NCBI GenBank assembly: GCA_032207245.1
Contig: CM063508.1
Location: 189,937,296 to 190,001,295 of the forward strand
Direction of reading: 5' to 3'
DNA length: 64,000 nucleotides
Source of the DNA: Pardosa pseudoannulata
Lineage: Eukaryota > Arthropoda > Arachnida > Araneae > Lycosidae
Under the pieces are notes generated by a model. The model was not told the DNA's origin. It saw only the letters and a program-made list of their open reading frames with translations, and did not search any database. Position 1 is the first letter of the stretch, and every line of letters begins with the position of its first letter. The position numbers were made by a program, and so were the translations under genes. This document shows, one piece after another, positions 26,582 through 40,400 of the stretch.

Positions 26582-26921
26582 GTGACTACTAAAAGGTCAA
26601 GCATTTAGTAACAGTCTATCAGTATGGCAATTTATTGTTAATAATTTTTCTTAAAATAACGATCCAACTTGCCTGCTATTCAAAGCTAAATCCCAAGATT
26701 TAATAGGGTACTAAACAATATTTTATCCCCCAATACAATTGTTTAATTCCTCTTCTATAGCCCAATAAAAAGCCAAGGCAGTTTTTGCCATTGCAGACGT
26801 CACACCTCTCCAGTCATCGAGATAGAGGTAGATCCCAGGCTTGCTAAATATTAGTTTTTTTACTGGGCTGGAATCTTCCAATCGAAACAGATCCATCTAA
26901 TGCGAAAAGAATTAGTGATAT

Positions 26922-27501
26922 TTAACACTAGATTTAGGGATGTGGATCCTATACCTATTTTTACTGAAGTGAGCCCATTGGACTCATACAAGAAAATGAA
27001 AGTTTTTCGCAAAGAAAACAGTTCCAAATTAATTTAAATGAAATGTTTATTATCAAAAAATTCGTGGAAAACATTTTTTACATATAGAATCTGTTTTTGA
27101 AACCCATTTTCCTCAAACATTTTTATTCCATTGAGCACAATGGTTTCGACATCTGTTTCTTTTGCAGGATTGTTGAACTTGACCATTCTCAGTAGCGTCA
27201 ATAGCATGAATATTTGAAATTGGAATGGTTCTCGACTTATTCTCTATATTTACTTTGTACTATACTTTATATTTACTTTATACTATATTTATTTATTTTC
27301 ATGTACATTCTATGAGTCCAATCGGCTCACGACCATGAAAATAGGTCTACCCCATTGGATAATGCGAAATGAAGGGGAAGAGAGGAATGAAAGTTTATAT
27401 CTATTTTATTACTTAACGTATATTTTTGAAAAGGGATATTAAAGTTTTATATATGTCTATAGTGATCCAATTTTTGGCTCGGTCCGTAAATCTAGTGTTA
27501 A
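26922..27501. mobile_element. TTAA-flanked MITE (piggyBac-like), copy 1
   Basis: TTAA at both ends (26922-26925, 27498-27501). Terminal inverted repeat CACTAGATTTA, identical on both sides for 11 bases. The interior matches 50361-51085 (for example CTCATACAAGAAAATGAAAG). No transposase. TTAA duplication is characteristic of piggyBac-type insertion. Confidence 0.75.
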
Positions 27502-27509
27502 ATTTCATG

Positions 27510-28010
27510 ATTGGAACGTACGTGGACGGCTCTATAGATTTTTCTTCCTCCGAAATATCAATAACCATTCCACCTCTCACGTGATAGAATCAATATTATA
27601 ACATGTTGATTTTTATGATATGTTTGATGAGTCTAGCTTTGAGTCCATTTTAAAACCACAAAAAACACCTATTTGTATTCGCGACTCCACTATTAATTTG
27701 AGTATTTTTGTGAGTAATTAACGTTCCAAAGCATTCAACCTTTTCAAAGCATTATCCTTTTATTTCAAGGAACTGCAGATTAGTATCTCTCCCATATACT
27801 TAGTGTTTGTTTTAGGCTCACAAGGGCTTCAACAACAACTTGCCTTATTCTTCCAGTAATGTCCAAATCAGGAGTTTAATTAGTATCAATAGAAAGTCTG
27901 TTTTAATAAATTAAAATACACATTAATGGACTACTTGACTTTCACTACTTTGACGACACGAGTAGACTAACAATAATGAAATATCGTTTTTGAAATGAAA
28001 TATCATCTTC
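27510..28010. other. Unassigned AT-rich DNA
   Basis: No feature recognised. Confidence 0.3.
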
Positions 28011-28014
28011 ACTC

Positions 28015-29360
28015 ACCTAGATATCATTTTTGTTAAAACATTTTTTATGTTTCATAAATGAACGAGATGATAATAATTTGTTCTATGTTAAAAAATGAAG
28101 TTTGTAAAAGTGGTAATTTTCAAGGTATTTTTCGACTTTTAATGGTCGCTTAAAGTGTCCAGTTACATGTTACACAATCCTTTTTCCTTCAAAATTAACT
28201 GTTTCATTGACAATCGTAGCTAACCTCCATATTTCTGTTTTCACTTCAGCTGAACGTATACAATTATCAATTATGTGAAATGCAGTTTTACACGTTCTAA
28301 TTGAATTAATGAATGGGGTTTGTTTGAAACGATTCAGAAATGTAAGGAAATCCCTTAGGTAGGAGGTAAACTGAAGCATGTTTTGCCCTCTGACGATCAA
28401 GTACAGAAATTAGCAACATGTAGCCCACTGGTGAGAATGTTTCGTTTGTATCCAGCTTTGCATGAGTTTTGTTAGTGAAGGTGACAAAATGAGATGCATA
28501 GATTGCATGATTTTACAGGTTCTAATTCCAGTATTCCATAGCGGTTTGTTTGAAACGATTAGAAAATTTAAGAAACAAAGTGTCGAATTTTTGAATGCTT
28601 AAAGGTGACGTGCACTCTTAAGGGCTGTTAAACAACGATTCCAGAACTTTGTTACTACTTTTAGACTTTCTACACTTTTTTTTCTATTTTCCACTAAAAT
28701 ATCTGATGCTTCTTTTGCTGCTATATATCTCTTTAATAAATTCCCGTTAATACTTGTAAAAATTATAAAGAATATTTTTGTAAAAATATGACTTATATTT
28801 TTGGTTCGTCAAAAGTTCTTTCATTTGCGTGCCTGCTTACAAGAAATATTTTGCTCACAAATATTAAGTTTTTAATGAAGAAAACTAATTGTGAAATTGA
28901 ATTTAACTAAAAATACCCATAAGTTTAAAAAAATGTTATATTTTTAAGAGATATTTAAAATTTTACCCCTTTGGGTGAGTCATTTTCCAATGTAATTGCT
29001 ACTCTAAAACAAAATATAGACCTCTCGTTGCAATCATTTAGTGCAGTGACAAGTACAACATTTAGTTCAGTGACAAGAAAACATCATTATATCGAAATGA
29101 TGAAACTTGTGTGCTAAAATATAAAATAGGTTTTGAAAAATCTTGCGTTCAACATTAAAAATTTGCTTTCTGAAAAACTCTTAACTTAAGAAAACAACTA
29201 CCAAGTACTAGAGTGTCTTTCAGATATTTAATCTAAGAAGAATTTTTGATGTCGTACAACACCTCAATTTATAACTTTTTTTTTTGAAAAATCAAAACAT
29301 TTAAAGGTTTTGAATCTTGAAACCCCTTAAATAGGAAGGAAATTCTTCAATGTATGTTGA
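28015..29360 (+). repeat. Dispersed AT-rich repeat, parts of families A and D
   Basis: 28015-28150 matches the end of family A (4985-5225), sharing GATAATAATTTGTTCTA. About 28710-29360 matches about 46420-46795 plus 47713-47930, including AATCTTGCGT and the ACAACT.CCAAG context. Between them (28250-28600) is an internal duplication containing GTTTGTTTGAAACGATT twice. No coding. Confidence 0.5.
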
Positions 29361-29366
29361 TTAATA

Positions 29367-30036
29367 CGATGCGCATCCAGAAAGTAAGTTTCCCTATTTA
29401 AAAGAGAAAAAGAACTCACACTTTTAAGGATATCTTTATTGGCAACAAGTACAGCAGTGTTTCAGCTATTTTTCAACATAGCCACCACCAGATTTGAGAC
29501 ACTTGTCGTATTGTGGGATCCACTTTTATATACCTATATCTTAGAACTCTTCCGCCTGTGAACGGAACCGGCCTTCCCGTCCCAGAACACCGTGCACATC
29601 CCTTTTTTTCCGTACCGACAGCGTCTGTTTGAATGGGGTCCTGACCGAAGATCCACTATGACGCCAATGCACTGGCTGCTGCTTGGTTTCCGGGGTAAAG
29701 TGCTAAATCCAAGTCTCGTTGCCCGTGACGATCCCGTCGAGGAACTCGTTGCCGTCGTCGCGATACCGTAGCAGAAATGTCAGTGCTGCTCCTAAGCGTT
29801 GAATTTTGTGTTCGGGTGTCAGTTTCGTCTCATAGACCTGACAGAGTTGACGATGAATTTCAATCAACAACACCTTCCAAATCTTGTAGGCGGCCGGAAA
29901 GTTTCCATTTCGGACCACTGCTGGCACGAATCGGGACTTGTCTAGATGCATAGGATGATTTATACTTCACAGATCTGTTATGCACGGCTAATTACCTCTA
30001 CTTTAGAGAGGAAACTTACTTTCTGGATGCGCTTCG
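29367..30036 (-). mobile_element. mariner element, internally deleted, catalytic Asp lost
   Basis: Terminal repeats: left CGATGCGCATCCAGAAAGTA continuing AGTTTCC; right (inverted) CGAAGCGCATCCAGAAAGTA continuing AGTTTCC. That is 26 of 27 matches, with TA outside both. Minus strand 29951-29703 encodes a mariner transposase piece (YETKLTPEHKIQRLGAAL, then FLDGIVTGNETWI). The first catalytic Asp of the family (GDETW) is Asn here (AAC at 29720-29718). A HFTPETKQQPVHWRH-like segment follows, then much of the C-terminal catalytic domain is missing. Cannot be active. Confidence 0.8.
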
Positions 30037-30880
30037 TAGTTACCTCGTATTTTAGTTAACAAAAGCAGTGAGTTTAAGCATTCCTGCTTTCGATGGTGTT
30101 GTTTCGATGAGCCCTAAACCGGAGTAAACAAAAGTTGTACATTCTTCGAGCGATCTGATTATCCGATCTGATCTTTCTGATTATGTATTATTCAGTCCAA
30201 GGAAAAATGAATAATACATAAAAGGGATACATCTGGAACATTTTAAGGGGTTTTAAACTGTTCCGCAACACTGTAAATATGTTCTTATTTCGACTACCAA
30301 TATTTTAATATAAAATTATTACAATTAAAAACACTTTCAAATGCTTTTAATAAAAAAAATTATATTTTCAATTTATAAATATTTTTACTTTTAAAATAAA
30401 ATAATATATAATGTATTTAAGAGAATTAATTTTACAAAAATTTTTATGTGACCTCGTTTATGACCCGTAAAGTATTCCAAGTTCTAATTATCTTATAAAT
30501 CTTAATTAAATTGGTTAGAAATATATGCTCTAAAGAATGAATTAATTTCATTATAATTTGACATTAGTTCTTTAAAACAGAGTTCAAACTTGAAAAAAAA
30601 AATAAATATGCAATTTTCAATCTCTATTTTTATTAAAATATTCAAAATATAAAATCTTCACAAAATATTAATTTATTCTACGAATAACAAACATACATTT
30701 AAACATTCGAGCAGATAGAGTAAATAGATTTTCTTTAATATTGCGGATAGTATTGATGAAGATTGTAGTTTTGAGATTAAAAACGCTAAAAGTTTATAGA
30801 TCAACGGATGTGTCTAGCATCAGCAGAAACAACGGAACCGAGACTAAGCTCCTTTTTTTAACGTTTTCCAACATTCCATG
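30037..30880. other. Unassigned AT-rich DNA
   Basis: Nothing recognised. Confidence 0.35.
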
Positions 30881-30884
30881 TAGA

Positions 30885-31195
30885 GCGCTGCTTTTAATTC
30901 CGAGGTTCAAGGATTCAAATCCTGCTGCTTGAATGGATGTTCGTAGCCCTTCGGAATCAGCTTTAAATAGAAGATTTCGATTTCATTAGCGACTGTAGTA
31001 CTCCAAGCCAAATCAAAATGGCAATAGGTAGGGCACTGATCTTTGTGGGTCAAATCCCGCCGTTGGCATGGATTTCGTAGCCTTTAGCAATTCACTTTAA
31101 GCAATAGGTCCTAGTATTTTTAGCCCTTGTGTAGCAAAATAGTAGACGGAAGCGCTCCAAACCAAGACAAAATGGTTGTGAATCGCTCATTTATT
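30885..31195 (+). repeat. tRNA-derived SINE, two tandem degraded copies
   Basis: Copy at about 30895-31000: GGTTCAAGGATTCAAATCC (B-box region) then TGGATGTTCGTAGCCCTTCG. Copy at about 31020-31190: GGGCACTGATC then GGGTCAAATCCC, the TTCGTAGCC body and the tail TTGTGTAGCAAAATAGTAGA. Same family as 31300-31480. Confidence 0.6.
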
Positions 31196-31299
31196 TCAAA
31201 ATTTAAATTAATTTTTTTATTATATTACACACTATCAAAGTTAATAATATCGGTGATAAGAAATGCGAAGATTGTCGAGTTGTACCCACTAGAATATAG

Positions 31300-31480
31300 C
31301 CGACTGATGGCCGAATGGTTAGGACACTGACCTTCGGTACCGGAAATTGTAGGTTCGAAACCCACTGTGATATGGTTGTTCGTAGCCATTCGGGATCGGC
31401 TTTAAGCAGTAAGCCCCGGCCTGATGACACGTCGTGTTGCAAAAAAGTAGACCGTAGCGCTTCAAAGCAATCTACTGGAT
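31300..31480 (+). repeat. tRNA-derived SINE, best-preserved copy
   Basis: A box TGGCCGAATGGTTAGG at 31308-31323 and B box GGTTCGAAACCC at 31352-31363, with tRNA-like spacing. The family body GTAGCCATTCGGGATCGGCT and a tail with GTTGCAAAAAAGTAGACC follow. Confidence 0.75.
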
Positions 31481-31820
31481 TTATTGGAAACGATCCAGAA
31501 ACTTTCAACGATTTGAATAATGTAGAAAGTAAAAAATAAAGATATCGAATTATGAAAGGGTAAAAGGTGATGTGCTTCGTAAATCAACCGATATTTAACG
31601 CGAGACGAAACGGAAAAACGTGGGTGTAGCTAAAGAAAATTGCAGTGGGATTACTCGAAACAACGGAAATGGAACGGGGCGGCTTCATTAAACTTGGATA
31701 GATCCGGAATCCCGTCCATGAATTGTTGATGCTCCAGATAAAATACTATCGAAAGGTTGTCGTGAATTAAGAATAAGATACCCATTCATAAATAAGAAAT
31801 TCTTGAAGTAAAAAAGCCAA
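31481..31820. other. Unassigned DNA
   Basis: Moderate GC, no recognised feature. Confidence 0.3.
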
Positions 31821-31829
31821 GAGTACAAA

Positions 31830-33075
31830 ATATTAAATTACATCCTCTTAGCAAATTTTGACGTAAGACTTTAAAATCGAAGAAAAATTCGATTTTTAAG
31901 AAAAACATATAAGTGAAAAGGAATTCTGTCGCTAACACTTTAAGACAATCTGTGTAAAAAATTCCAATATCCAGATGAGAAAACGTGTCGGAAACTTTTA
32001 AAACTGGTATTTGATTTTTCTCAAATTGTGTTTCGCGTAACAGGTATGTATAACAGAACACCTGGACGCCCGGGTTTTTGTTGGAACTTATCTAATATTG
32101 TTACTGCGTTTTATATGTTTGACAACAAAATAAAGTTACTTAGTTTAGTTAGGGATATTCTAATTTTCACCCCGTCTGCACCTGCTGCAAGGAAATGGAG
32201 GTGTCGAATGGTGTGGGCAGTATGTCTTGGATTTATATATCGTAATAATATTAATTAAACGTTTTTTGTTACAATTTTTTTTATCTTTTCTTGCCCGAAA
32301 CACCACAGTTATCTTCATTTTCAAAACTTTTTTTAAATAAAAACAGCTTTATTTGCTTTAACGAGTCATACGGCTGTTAAATCCACAATTCAGAAAATAT
32401 ATATGTGAAGAGGAATCCAATTCTGAACATTTTAAAACAATTCGCTTTAAAAAAATGGAACAGAAATTAGGAATAAGAAAGCGTCTGAAACAAATTAAAC
32501 TTAAAAACATTTACTTCATTTTTCACAATTTGTGTTTTTTTTTCATGTTACGCGCACTTTATCTCAAAAACTTTTCTATATTTCTTCATGAAATTTTTAC
32601 AGGTTGTACGCAATATAATTTTCATCCGATCGAACCTAAACTTTCTTGTATATTTCCCAAAGTGTTTTTTTCTTTTTTTGCTATGATAAATTTTTAATTT
32701 TGTAGGAAAAAATCGCCTTTTTTAATATTTTAAAATATATATGTATTAAAAATTGAGGTTCTAAATTATTTCTCAACAACGTAGTATATTTTAAAACATT
32801 AAGTTTGTCTTAAACTTCATTATAGATTTAGAAAATCTGCACGTTAAATTGATATCATTTTCTCTTGACAACAAAGTTTCGTTTATTTAAAACCTCTAAC
32901 AGAAATATTTTTTACTTTTCAAACATAAATGAGATAGGTGCGTAAAGATACAAATTTGTTCAATGTTAAAAAGAGGATGTTTGTAAAGCTGGTCATTTTT
33001 CACGTATTAGAAATCGAAAATGAAAATTCTTTTGCATTTTCCAGAATTTTAAGAGTTGTCTGATCGATTCTGCAA
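31830..33075 (+). repeat. Dispersed repeat A, two copies (partial then long)
   Basis: 31880-32045 and 32385-33075 are both collinear with 4505-5235. Shared blocks include GAACATTTTAAAACAAT, TTTCTTGTATATTTCC and ATGAGATAGG.G.GTAAAGAT. Unique DNA (about 32050-32380) lies between. No coding potential; class unknown. Confidence 0.6.
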
Positions 33076-33079
33076 AAAA

Positions 33080-33760
33080 CTACATTTCCTGAAGCGAGTG
33101 CATTTCCCATTTAGGTTCATATTTTAATTTTAAAGAACTATTTCAGTGAATGCCGATTAGGTGTTATTTTCGGAGAAAAAAAACCGTTTTCCAAATAACG
33201 ATTTCTTTTTGACTGTGGTCTCCAATGTTCAGTGGTCTGGAACAAAATAATTTCGACGTAATAGCTTCCATAACATTAACTGCTGTTTTTTTATCGTTCT
33301 AAAGATTGGTTGAGATAATACTGTGATTGACGAATCGAGTTTGTATTATGCGTCAGCCTAAACAAAACCACAAACGATGCAGGAAATTGGAATAACGAAC
33401 GTATCATTATTAACATATTCACGAGCGATACGCTATACGTATGGTGGACACGTATTTGCGAATCCACGAAAAATAGTATTACAGATATGTGTTGTTCGTA
33501 GTGTGTAGATTCTACAGTATGCAACAGTATATCATTACGCAACAAGACGTGTCAATTTAGTTTCACAAAATAAACGATTTATTGCATACAAAGAACACAA
33601 AAATTTTCTGATAAGTAAGTTTTTTGAAATAAAACGGTTCAAAGAGCTTACTTTAAACTAGAAAAACTGGGTACTATAGATAGACATCTTATAGTGGTAC
33701 AACAAGTAGAAACACAGCCAGCCTGGGTATTTTGGGGGGGATTTTGGGTTATTTTCTATA
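33080..33760. other. Unassigned AT-rich DNA
   Basis: Nothing recognised. Confidence 0.35.

Positions 33761-33762
<2 letters not shown>

Positions 33763-33822
<60 letters not shown>
33763..33822. repeat. (TA)n microsatellite
   Basis: Pure TA of about 60 bases, directly bordering the Tc1-like element that follows. Confidence 0.9.
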
Positions 33823-33827
<5 letters not shown>

Positions 33828-34487
33828 GAGCCAAAACTTTATGGCCGCCTGTCAATAACGAGTTGTCCCACCTTTGGTTCTCAACACAGCTTCAACCCGC
33901 TTTGGCATGCATGCCACAAGTCTTTGGTAGATGACCGGAGACAGATTGTACCAGATGTTTAAACAAATCCGAGATATTGCGAATGGGTGGTCTTGGAACT
34001 CTGAGCTGCTGTCCCGTGTTATCCCAAATGTGTTCTATCGGATTGAGATCCGGCCAGGACATTAACTGGAATTCCGCAACATGTTCCTGGAAGCTCTCCA
34101 ATACAATTTTAGCCTTGGGACACGGGGCGTTCTCCTGTTGGAACATTCCATTTCCAGCTGGAAAAACAGAGGCCATGTAAGAATGCATCTGATCCGCAAT
34201 GATGTTCAGATACCCTGTAGCATTCGTGGTCTGTTCTTTCAAAATCACGGGTCCCAGAGACGCCCAAGAGAACGTCCCCCAAAACATAATATGCCACCAC
34301 CGGCCTGTATACGACTTACTGTACACTGAGGGAGCAACTGTTCGCCTGGAAGACACGACCTTTTCCATCACACACAGAAGTAAGTGAAAGAATGATTTTT
34401 CAGATTCTAATGCAGCACTTCCACTTGATCACGTGCCTTTCACCTCATCCAGGTGAGTTCATTGCATAACGTTTTGGCTCGTGAGTG
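33823..34487 (-). mobile_element. Tc1-like transposon copy 2 inserted in a TA array
   Basis: Left end TTCAAGAGCCAAAACTTTAT; right end inverted CACTCACGAGCCAAAACGTT; TA arrays on both sides. Minus strand 34371-33892 (159 codons) is the C-terminal half of a Tc1 transposase: LGPVILKEQTTNATGYLNII, then FPAGNGMFQQENAP, then SWPDLNPIEHIWD. The family's second catalytic Asp (QDNAP) is Glu here, while the NPIE Glu is present. The DNA-binding N-terminus is deleted. Non-autonomous relic. Confidence 0.8.
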
Positions 34488-34488
34488 T

Positions 34489-34528
34489 ATGTCTATATAT
34501 GTATATATATATGTGTGTGTATATAGAT

Positions 34529-34566
<38 letters not shown>

Positions 34567-34632
34567 GTGTGTGTATATAGATGTATATATATATATATAT
34601 ATATATACATACGTATATTATATATTTATTTG
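34489..34632. repeat. Compound (TA)n/(TG)n microsatellite
   Basis: TA with TGTGTGTATATAGATG units occurring twice; continues the array interrupted by the Tc1-like copy. Confidence 0.88.
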
Positions 34633-34639
34633 TAACAAA

Positions 34640-35869
34640 TAGAGGTTATCCCAAGTGAGGTTTGTCTCGTTGAGAACTATTCGCTCTCTTCCTTCTCTTT
34701 CGATTATTTTTTTTCTCTGTACTCGACGAATATTGTAATTAGGGTTATTCCGCTTGCCTTCGCTCGCAAAATGTCATCCGTTTCTCAACTGTGTAAATTA
34801 AATTAATTTCTCTCATCTATATTTAGAAAGCTAATTAAAAGTGTAAACATACTTTTTACATCTGCTTTCATAGCTCAACATCGAACATCTAAATTTAAAT
34901 CGATGTGAAGTTTGCTTATGCAAACGAACATCTCCCCGATTTATTTCTGTCATTATTAACGAGTATTTGAATCTTTTTTTTTTCCTTTCGTTGATTTTAA
35001 GGAAAGTAACGATTGGCCCTTTCAAAGTATCCAAAAGTGACAACGTTCAAAATTCCATCTTTAGATGCGGTCACGTTTCCTTCGGATTCGTTTAATTAGT
35101 ATTGAGAAGAACTCGGGAGTTGAGTAGAGTACTGGAGTTACTTTAAAACTAAGTTACTCTAAAAATTAAGGAAACTCGTGTAGCCAGCATTAAACTCCCT
35201 GTCGAATAATACGCTCTTCATCTTCGGATTGTATAATTCATTATTCGAATTATTAGTAGAACGGGTTTTAAGACGAGAGTCGTTTCTAGAAGTGGCTTCA
35301 GGAGTGAGGAAGAAAATGTAGGCCAAAAATTCGGAACCCTGAACTACGTTATATTCAGGCTTATTGCTTTATATATATTTCATTATAATGCATATATTTA
35401 ATATAAAGCATTATTACTGTATATTTTCAGTATAAATTTATATTCTTTATATATATTTCATTTCATCAATATACATATATATGCATACATGTATAGAAAG
35501 ATATGGACATACAAACATACATATATATCTACGTATATTTGCACATACGTAAATGTATGTTTGTATATATATATATGTGTGTGTGTGTGTGTCTGTATTT
35601 ACATATGTATATATAGTTATGGATTTATATTCATATATATATATATATGTAACATATTCACGAATTCGTCTCCAATAATCACAAGGCAGTCGTAGCCAAA
35701 TTCTTTCATTTTCATCTCGAAATACATGCTTCTTAGGCCTCACACACGGTGACACATTCCATCATCTAAGGAAATATCGTCTCTCGCCCTGTCACGTGAC
35801 CATCAAACCGGAAACAAACCTACCCTACCTTTCATAATTTAGAACCACGATCACTTGTAATTTTTACCG
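34640..35869. other. Unassigned DNA with TA-rich block 35440-35660
   Basis: A short (GT)n lies at 35577-35591 within TATA/CATA-rich DNA. No gene is supported; the minus-strand frame at 35755-35650 (CVRPKKHVFRDENERIW) is too short to call. Confidence 0.4.
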
Positions 35870-35986
<117 letters not shown>

Positions 35987-36323
35987 CTAAATTTTTCTCA
36001 ATTTCAATGGTCCTTTCTTCTGTAGTTTCAATTACTTTTTGGCAATAATGGATTTTTATTGTGTTTCCAGGTGAATATAATTATGCGATCTGCCGTAGCG
36101 TTGGTATGGGTATTTTTAGTTGACTAAAAGGGAGGTGTACTTGAACATAAGTAAAATTTCATTTGTCTGATGGTCCATTAATGAGCCCGAACCAGCAACA
36201 CTCAGCTTGGAAGGTTTGTTGAGCGCTACTCGTTTTTTAAATGGGAAGTGTTTCAATATTCTATTTAGCTGTAATATTAAATGCAAATCTAGAAATGAAA
36301 TGAACCTCGTACAGCATATTTTT

Positions 36324-37725
<1,402 letters not shown>

Positions 37726-37729
37726 ATAT

Positions 37730-38175
37730 TCATTGCAAAAAAACCATAATCAATGATTAAATTTAAAATGTACCTAACCTAATATTTAAGCCAAAAGTAA
37801 AAGAAAACTATTTATGTAATATCCGAGTTCAGTGATAAAACGTATGAAAATAATGCGGACGATATTGAAATAATTTAAATTAAGAAATGATTCAACGAGA
37901 GGGTTAAAGTAATGACGTCATAATACTAGAAAAAAAATGTTACTTTTAGCTCTTCATTATGTGAGAAATGGATAAATTGAATCACCTCCTCTTATAATGG
38001 CGCTTGATATAATGGCATTAAACGCTCGAAAAGGGGAGGAATGGGTGGATTTCGAACTCGATTTGAATTTCGCTAACCCTAACTCATCCAGAATCCAATA
38101 TGGATGCCTCTATCCATTCGCTTCATAAATGTGAGGACAGATAACTTATTGTATTATTATATAGAGGATTGTGTT
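37730..38175 (+). repeat. Dispersed repeat B, copy 2
   Basis: Collinear with 22310-22790 (see that entry). It carries the same GTCATAATACTAGAAAAA and ATATGGATGCCTCTATCCAT blocks. Confidence 0.6.
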
Positions 38176-38179
38176 AATT

Positions 38180-38938
38180 TTTGTTAAAATTGTGACACTG
38201 CATACATAAACCTCTTTTTTAGTTCTCAGCAATTAATCTTATTTTTCAAGTTGTACTGAAAACATGGTTTTGTTATGCAAGTTTAAATTTGAAGAATTAA
38301 ATTATTTATTTTTATTTCTTTGTATATAGACTTACTAAATGCATTATAGTTTTGTTATTTAGGTCAGAGACACATCTAAATCTAGAATAGCGAAATATGG
38401 GCCTAAGAAGCTAAGAAGTGATTCTATCAAAGTACATGAATATCTTGGAAAAAGAAAGACGTGATAGAAAAAGAACGCAAACAAAAAAATAGAGAATGAA
38501 TAAACTTGTAATAGAAGGAAGTTATTAAATACAAGAAAGGAAATGTTATGCTGAAAGAAAGAAATATCGTTAGAAGAGAAGAAAACAGAAAATTAAGAAT
38601 TCTAGTCGAAAAAATCAGTAACACAAATAAAACAGTCCATTTCGTTTTAAAAAGACATATATTAAAGTATTAAGGAAATTTAAAACATAAATCCCTGCAT
38701 CACAGGGAAACCGTATAACAATCAGGAATTATCAATAGCTGATTGCTGCAGATTTCATTTTGCAAGTGGCAGATTTAAAAAAAAAAAATTGAAAAAGAAC
38801 TACCTTTTCTTTTCTTAGATTTCTCAAGTTTTTCAAGGAAGGTCACAAGTAACAATGAATTAAATGAAGAAATTGTAACATACTAGATCTAACCAGAAGA
38901 AAAAGAAGACATCCAATCCATTGTAAGCCAAATTTAAC
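38180..38938. other. Unassigned A-rich DNA
   Basis: A purine-rich strand at 38400-38600; no gene recognised. Confidence 0.35.
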
Positions 38939-40400
38939 TATGGAATGGCCAAGATGGCATATATATATATATATAAAGATTTTTTTGTTGGGATTACTGA
39001 AATTTTTTGAAACAGCTCAGAAGTAACATTGAGTACCTTGAAAAAAAAGGGGGGGGGGATATACTGGATCTGGCCACAAGTAAAAGAAACGTCATGTGAC
39101 AGCATGGGGAAATACACACAGTTAAAGTCATCAGTTCTCCTAAACAACAGAGATCAATCTCATTTTTATTGATAAAAGTTCAAACAAATAAATTAATTTA
39201 ACACTTACAAACATGTATGGCTTGGTTTATTCAATTATTGTTGAAAATCGTACTTTGAATGTAAGATATTTTAGAAATATTCTCAACTGAGTCAAACACC
39301 TAACATTTTGTCACACGAGTAACACGTTTTTTGAAAAAAATCTGGTAATTATATTTGTCCTTGAAAATTTACAAATAACACATAGTATTAAGCATTTAGC
39401 CATCTTTATAAAAAAAATTTTTCATGACTTAAATATTGAAAATTAACTGAAAAATTAATAATTGTAAGCCAATATAGAACTCTTGGTAAAATAACTATCA
39501 CACCCGCACAGCATATTTATAATTTTTTTAACATCTGAAAAAAGACACGGAAATTCTTTAATTTTTGCAAAATGCTTCCTTTGGTGGTGTATTTACTTTT
39601 TGAAAATATTCATTTGAAATATTAAATACTTTATAGAAAAAGAGATAACAGTCATACAATGTGTCATACCCGTAACTATAGAATGGCCGAAATAGGATAT
39701 CAAAAAAAAAAGATATATTTTGCTGAGATTATTGAAATTTTTACTGAAACAGGTCGAAAGTAACATTGAGTTGCTTGAAAGAAAAATTGGAATATGCTGT
39801 GTCTGTCCAGAAGTAAAAGAAATGCCATGTGAAAGTATGGAAAAATACATAAAGACATCCATTCTCATAAACAACAGAGACCAATATCATTTTTATTGAT
39901 AAAAGCTAGAACAAATAAATTAATTTAACTATTGCAAAAAATTCTGACTTGGTTTATTCATTTACTATTGAAAACAGCACTTTTAATGTAAGATTTTGTA
40001 AAAGAATTCTGTCACACCCTCAACAGGTTTTTGGAAAAAAAATCTGGTAATTATATTTGTTGTTGAAAATTTACAAGTAATACATAGTATTAAACATCTA
40101 ACCTTCTTTATTATAAAAAAATTTTAATCACCTTTAAATATTACCTATTTGCAGAAAAATTGGTCATTGTGAACCTATGTGTAACAAAATTGGTATAATA
40201 AACGTCACACCCATAACAGCATATTTATAATTATTTAAACATATAAAATCAGAAACGGAAAATCTTTAATTTTTGCAAAATGCTTCCTTTGGGTGGTGTA
40301 TTTGCCTTATGAAAAAATATGTTTGAAACATTAAATACTTTATAGAAAAAGTGATAACAGATGTGTCACACCCGTAACTATGGAATGGCCGATAGATGTA
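38939..40400 (+). repeat. Tandem repeat, unit about 0.70-0.74 kb, two units
   Basis: The marker CTAT[GA]GAATGGCC recurs at about 38939, 39678 and 40379, a spacing of 739 and 701. Further collinear blocks include AGTAACATTGAGT, CAACAGAGA.CAAT, TCATTTTTATTGATAAAAG and ATTAAATACTTTATAGAAAAAG. GTCA[CT]ACCCGTAACTAT precedes the second and third markers. Units differ by many substitutions and indels. No coding. Confidence 0.75.

Noticed and set aside
31308..31363. Possible genuine tRNA gene
   Set aside because: A and B boxes are present, but the same body and tail recur in several degraded copies, so this is a SINE head.
38939..40400. CRISPR-like or direct-repeat array
   Set aside because: The unit is about 0.7 kb and diverged, in eukaryotic DNA; it is an ordinary tandem duplication.
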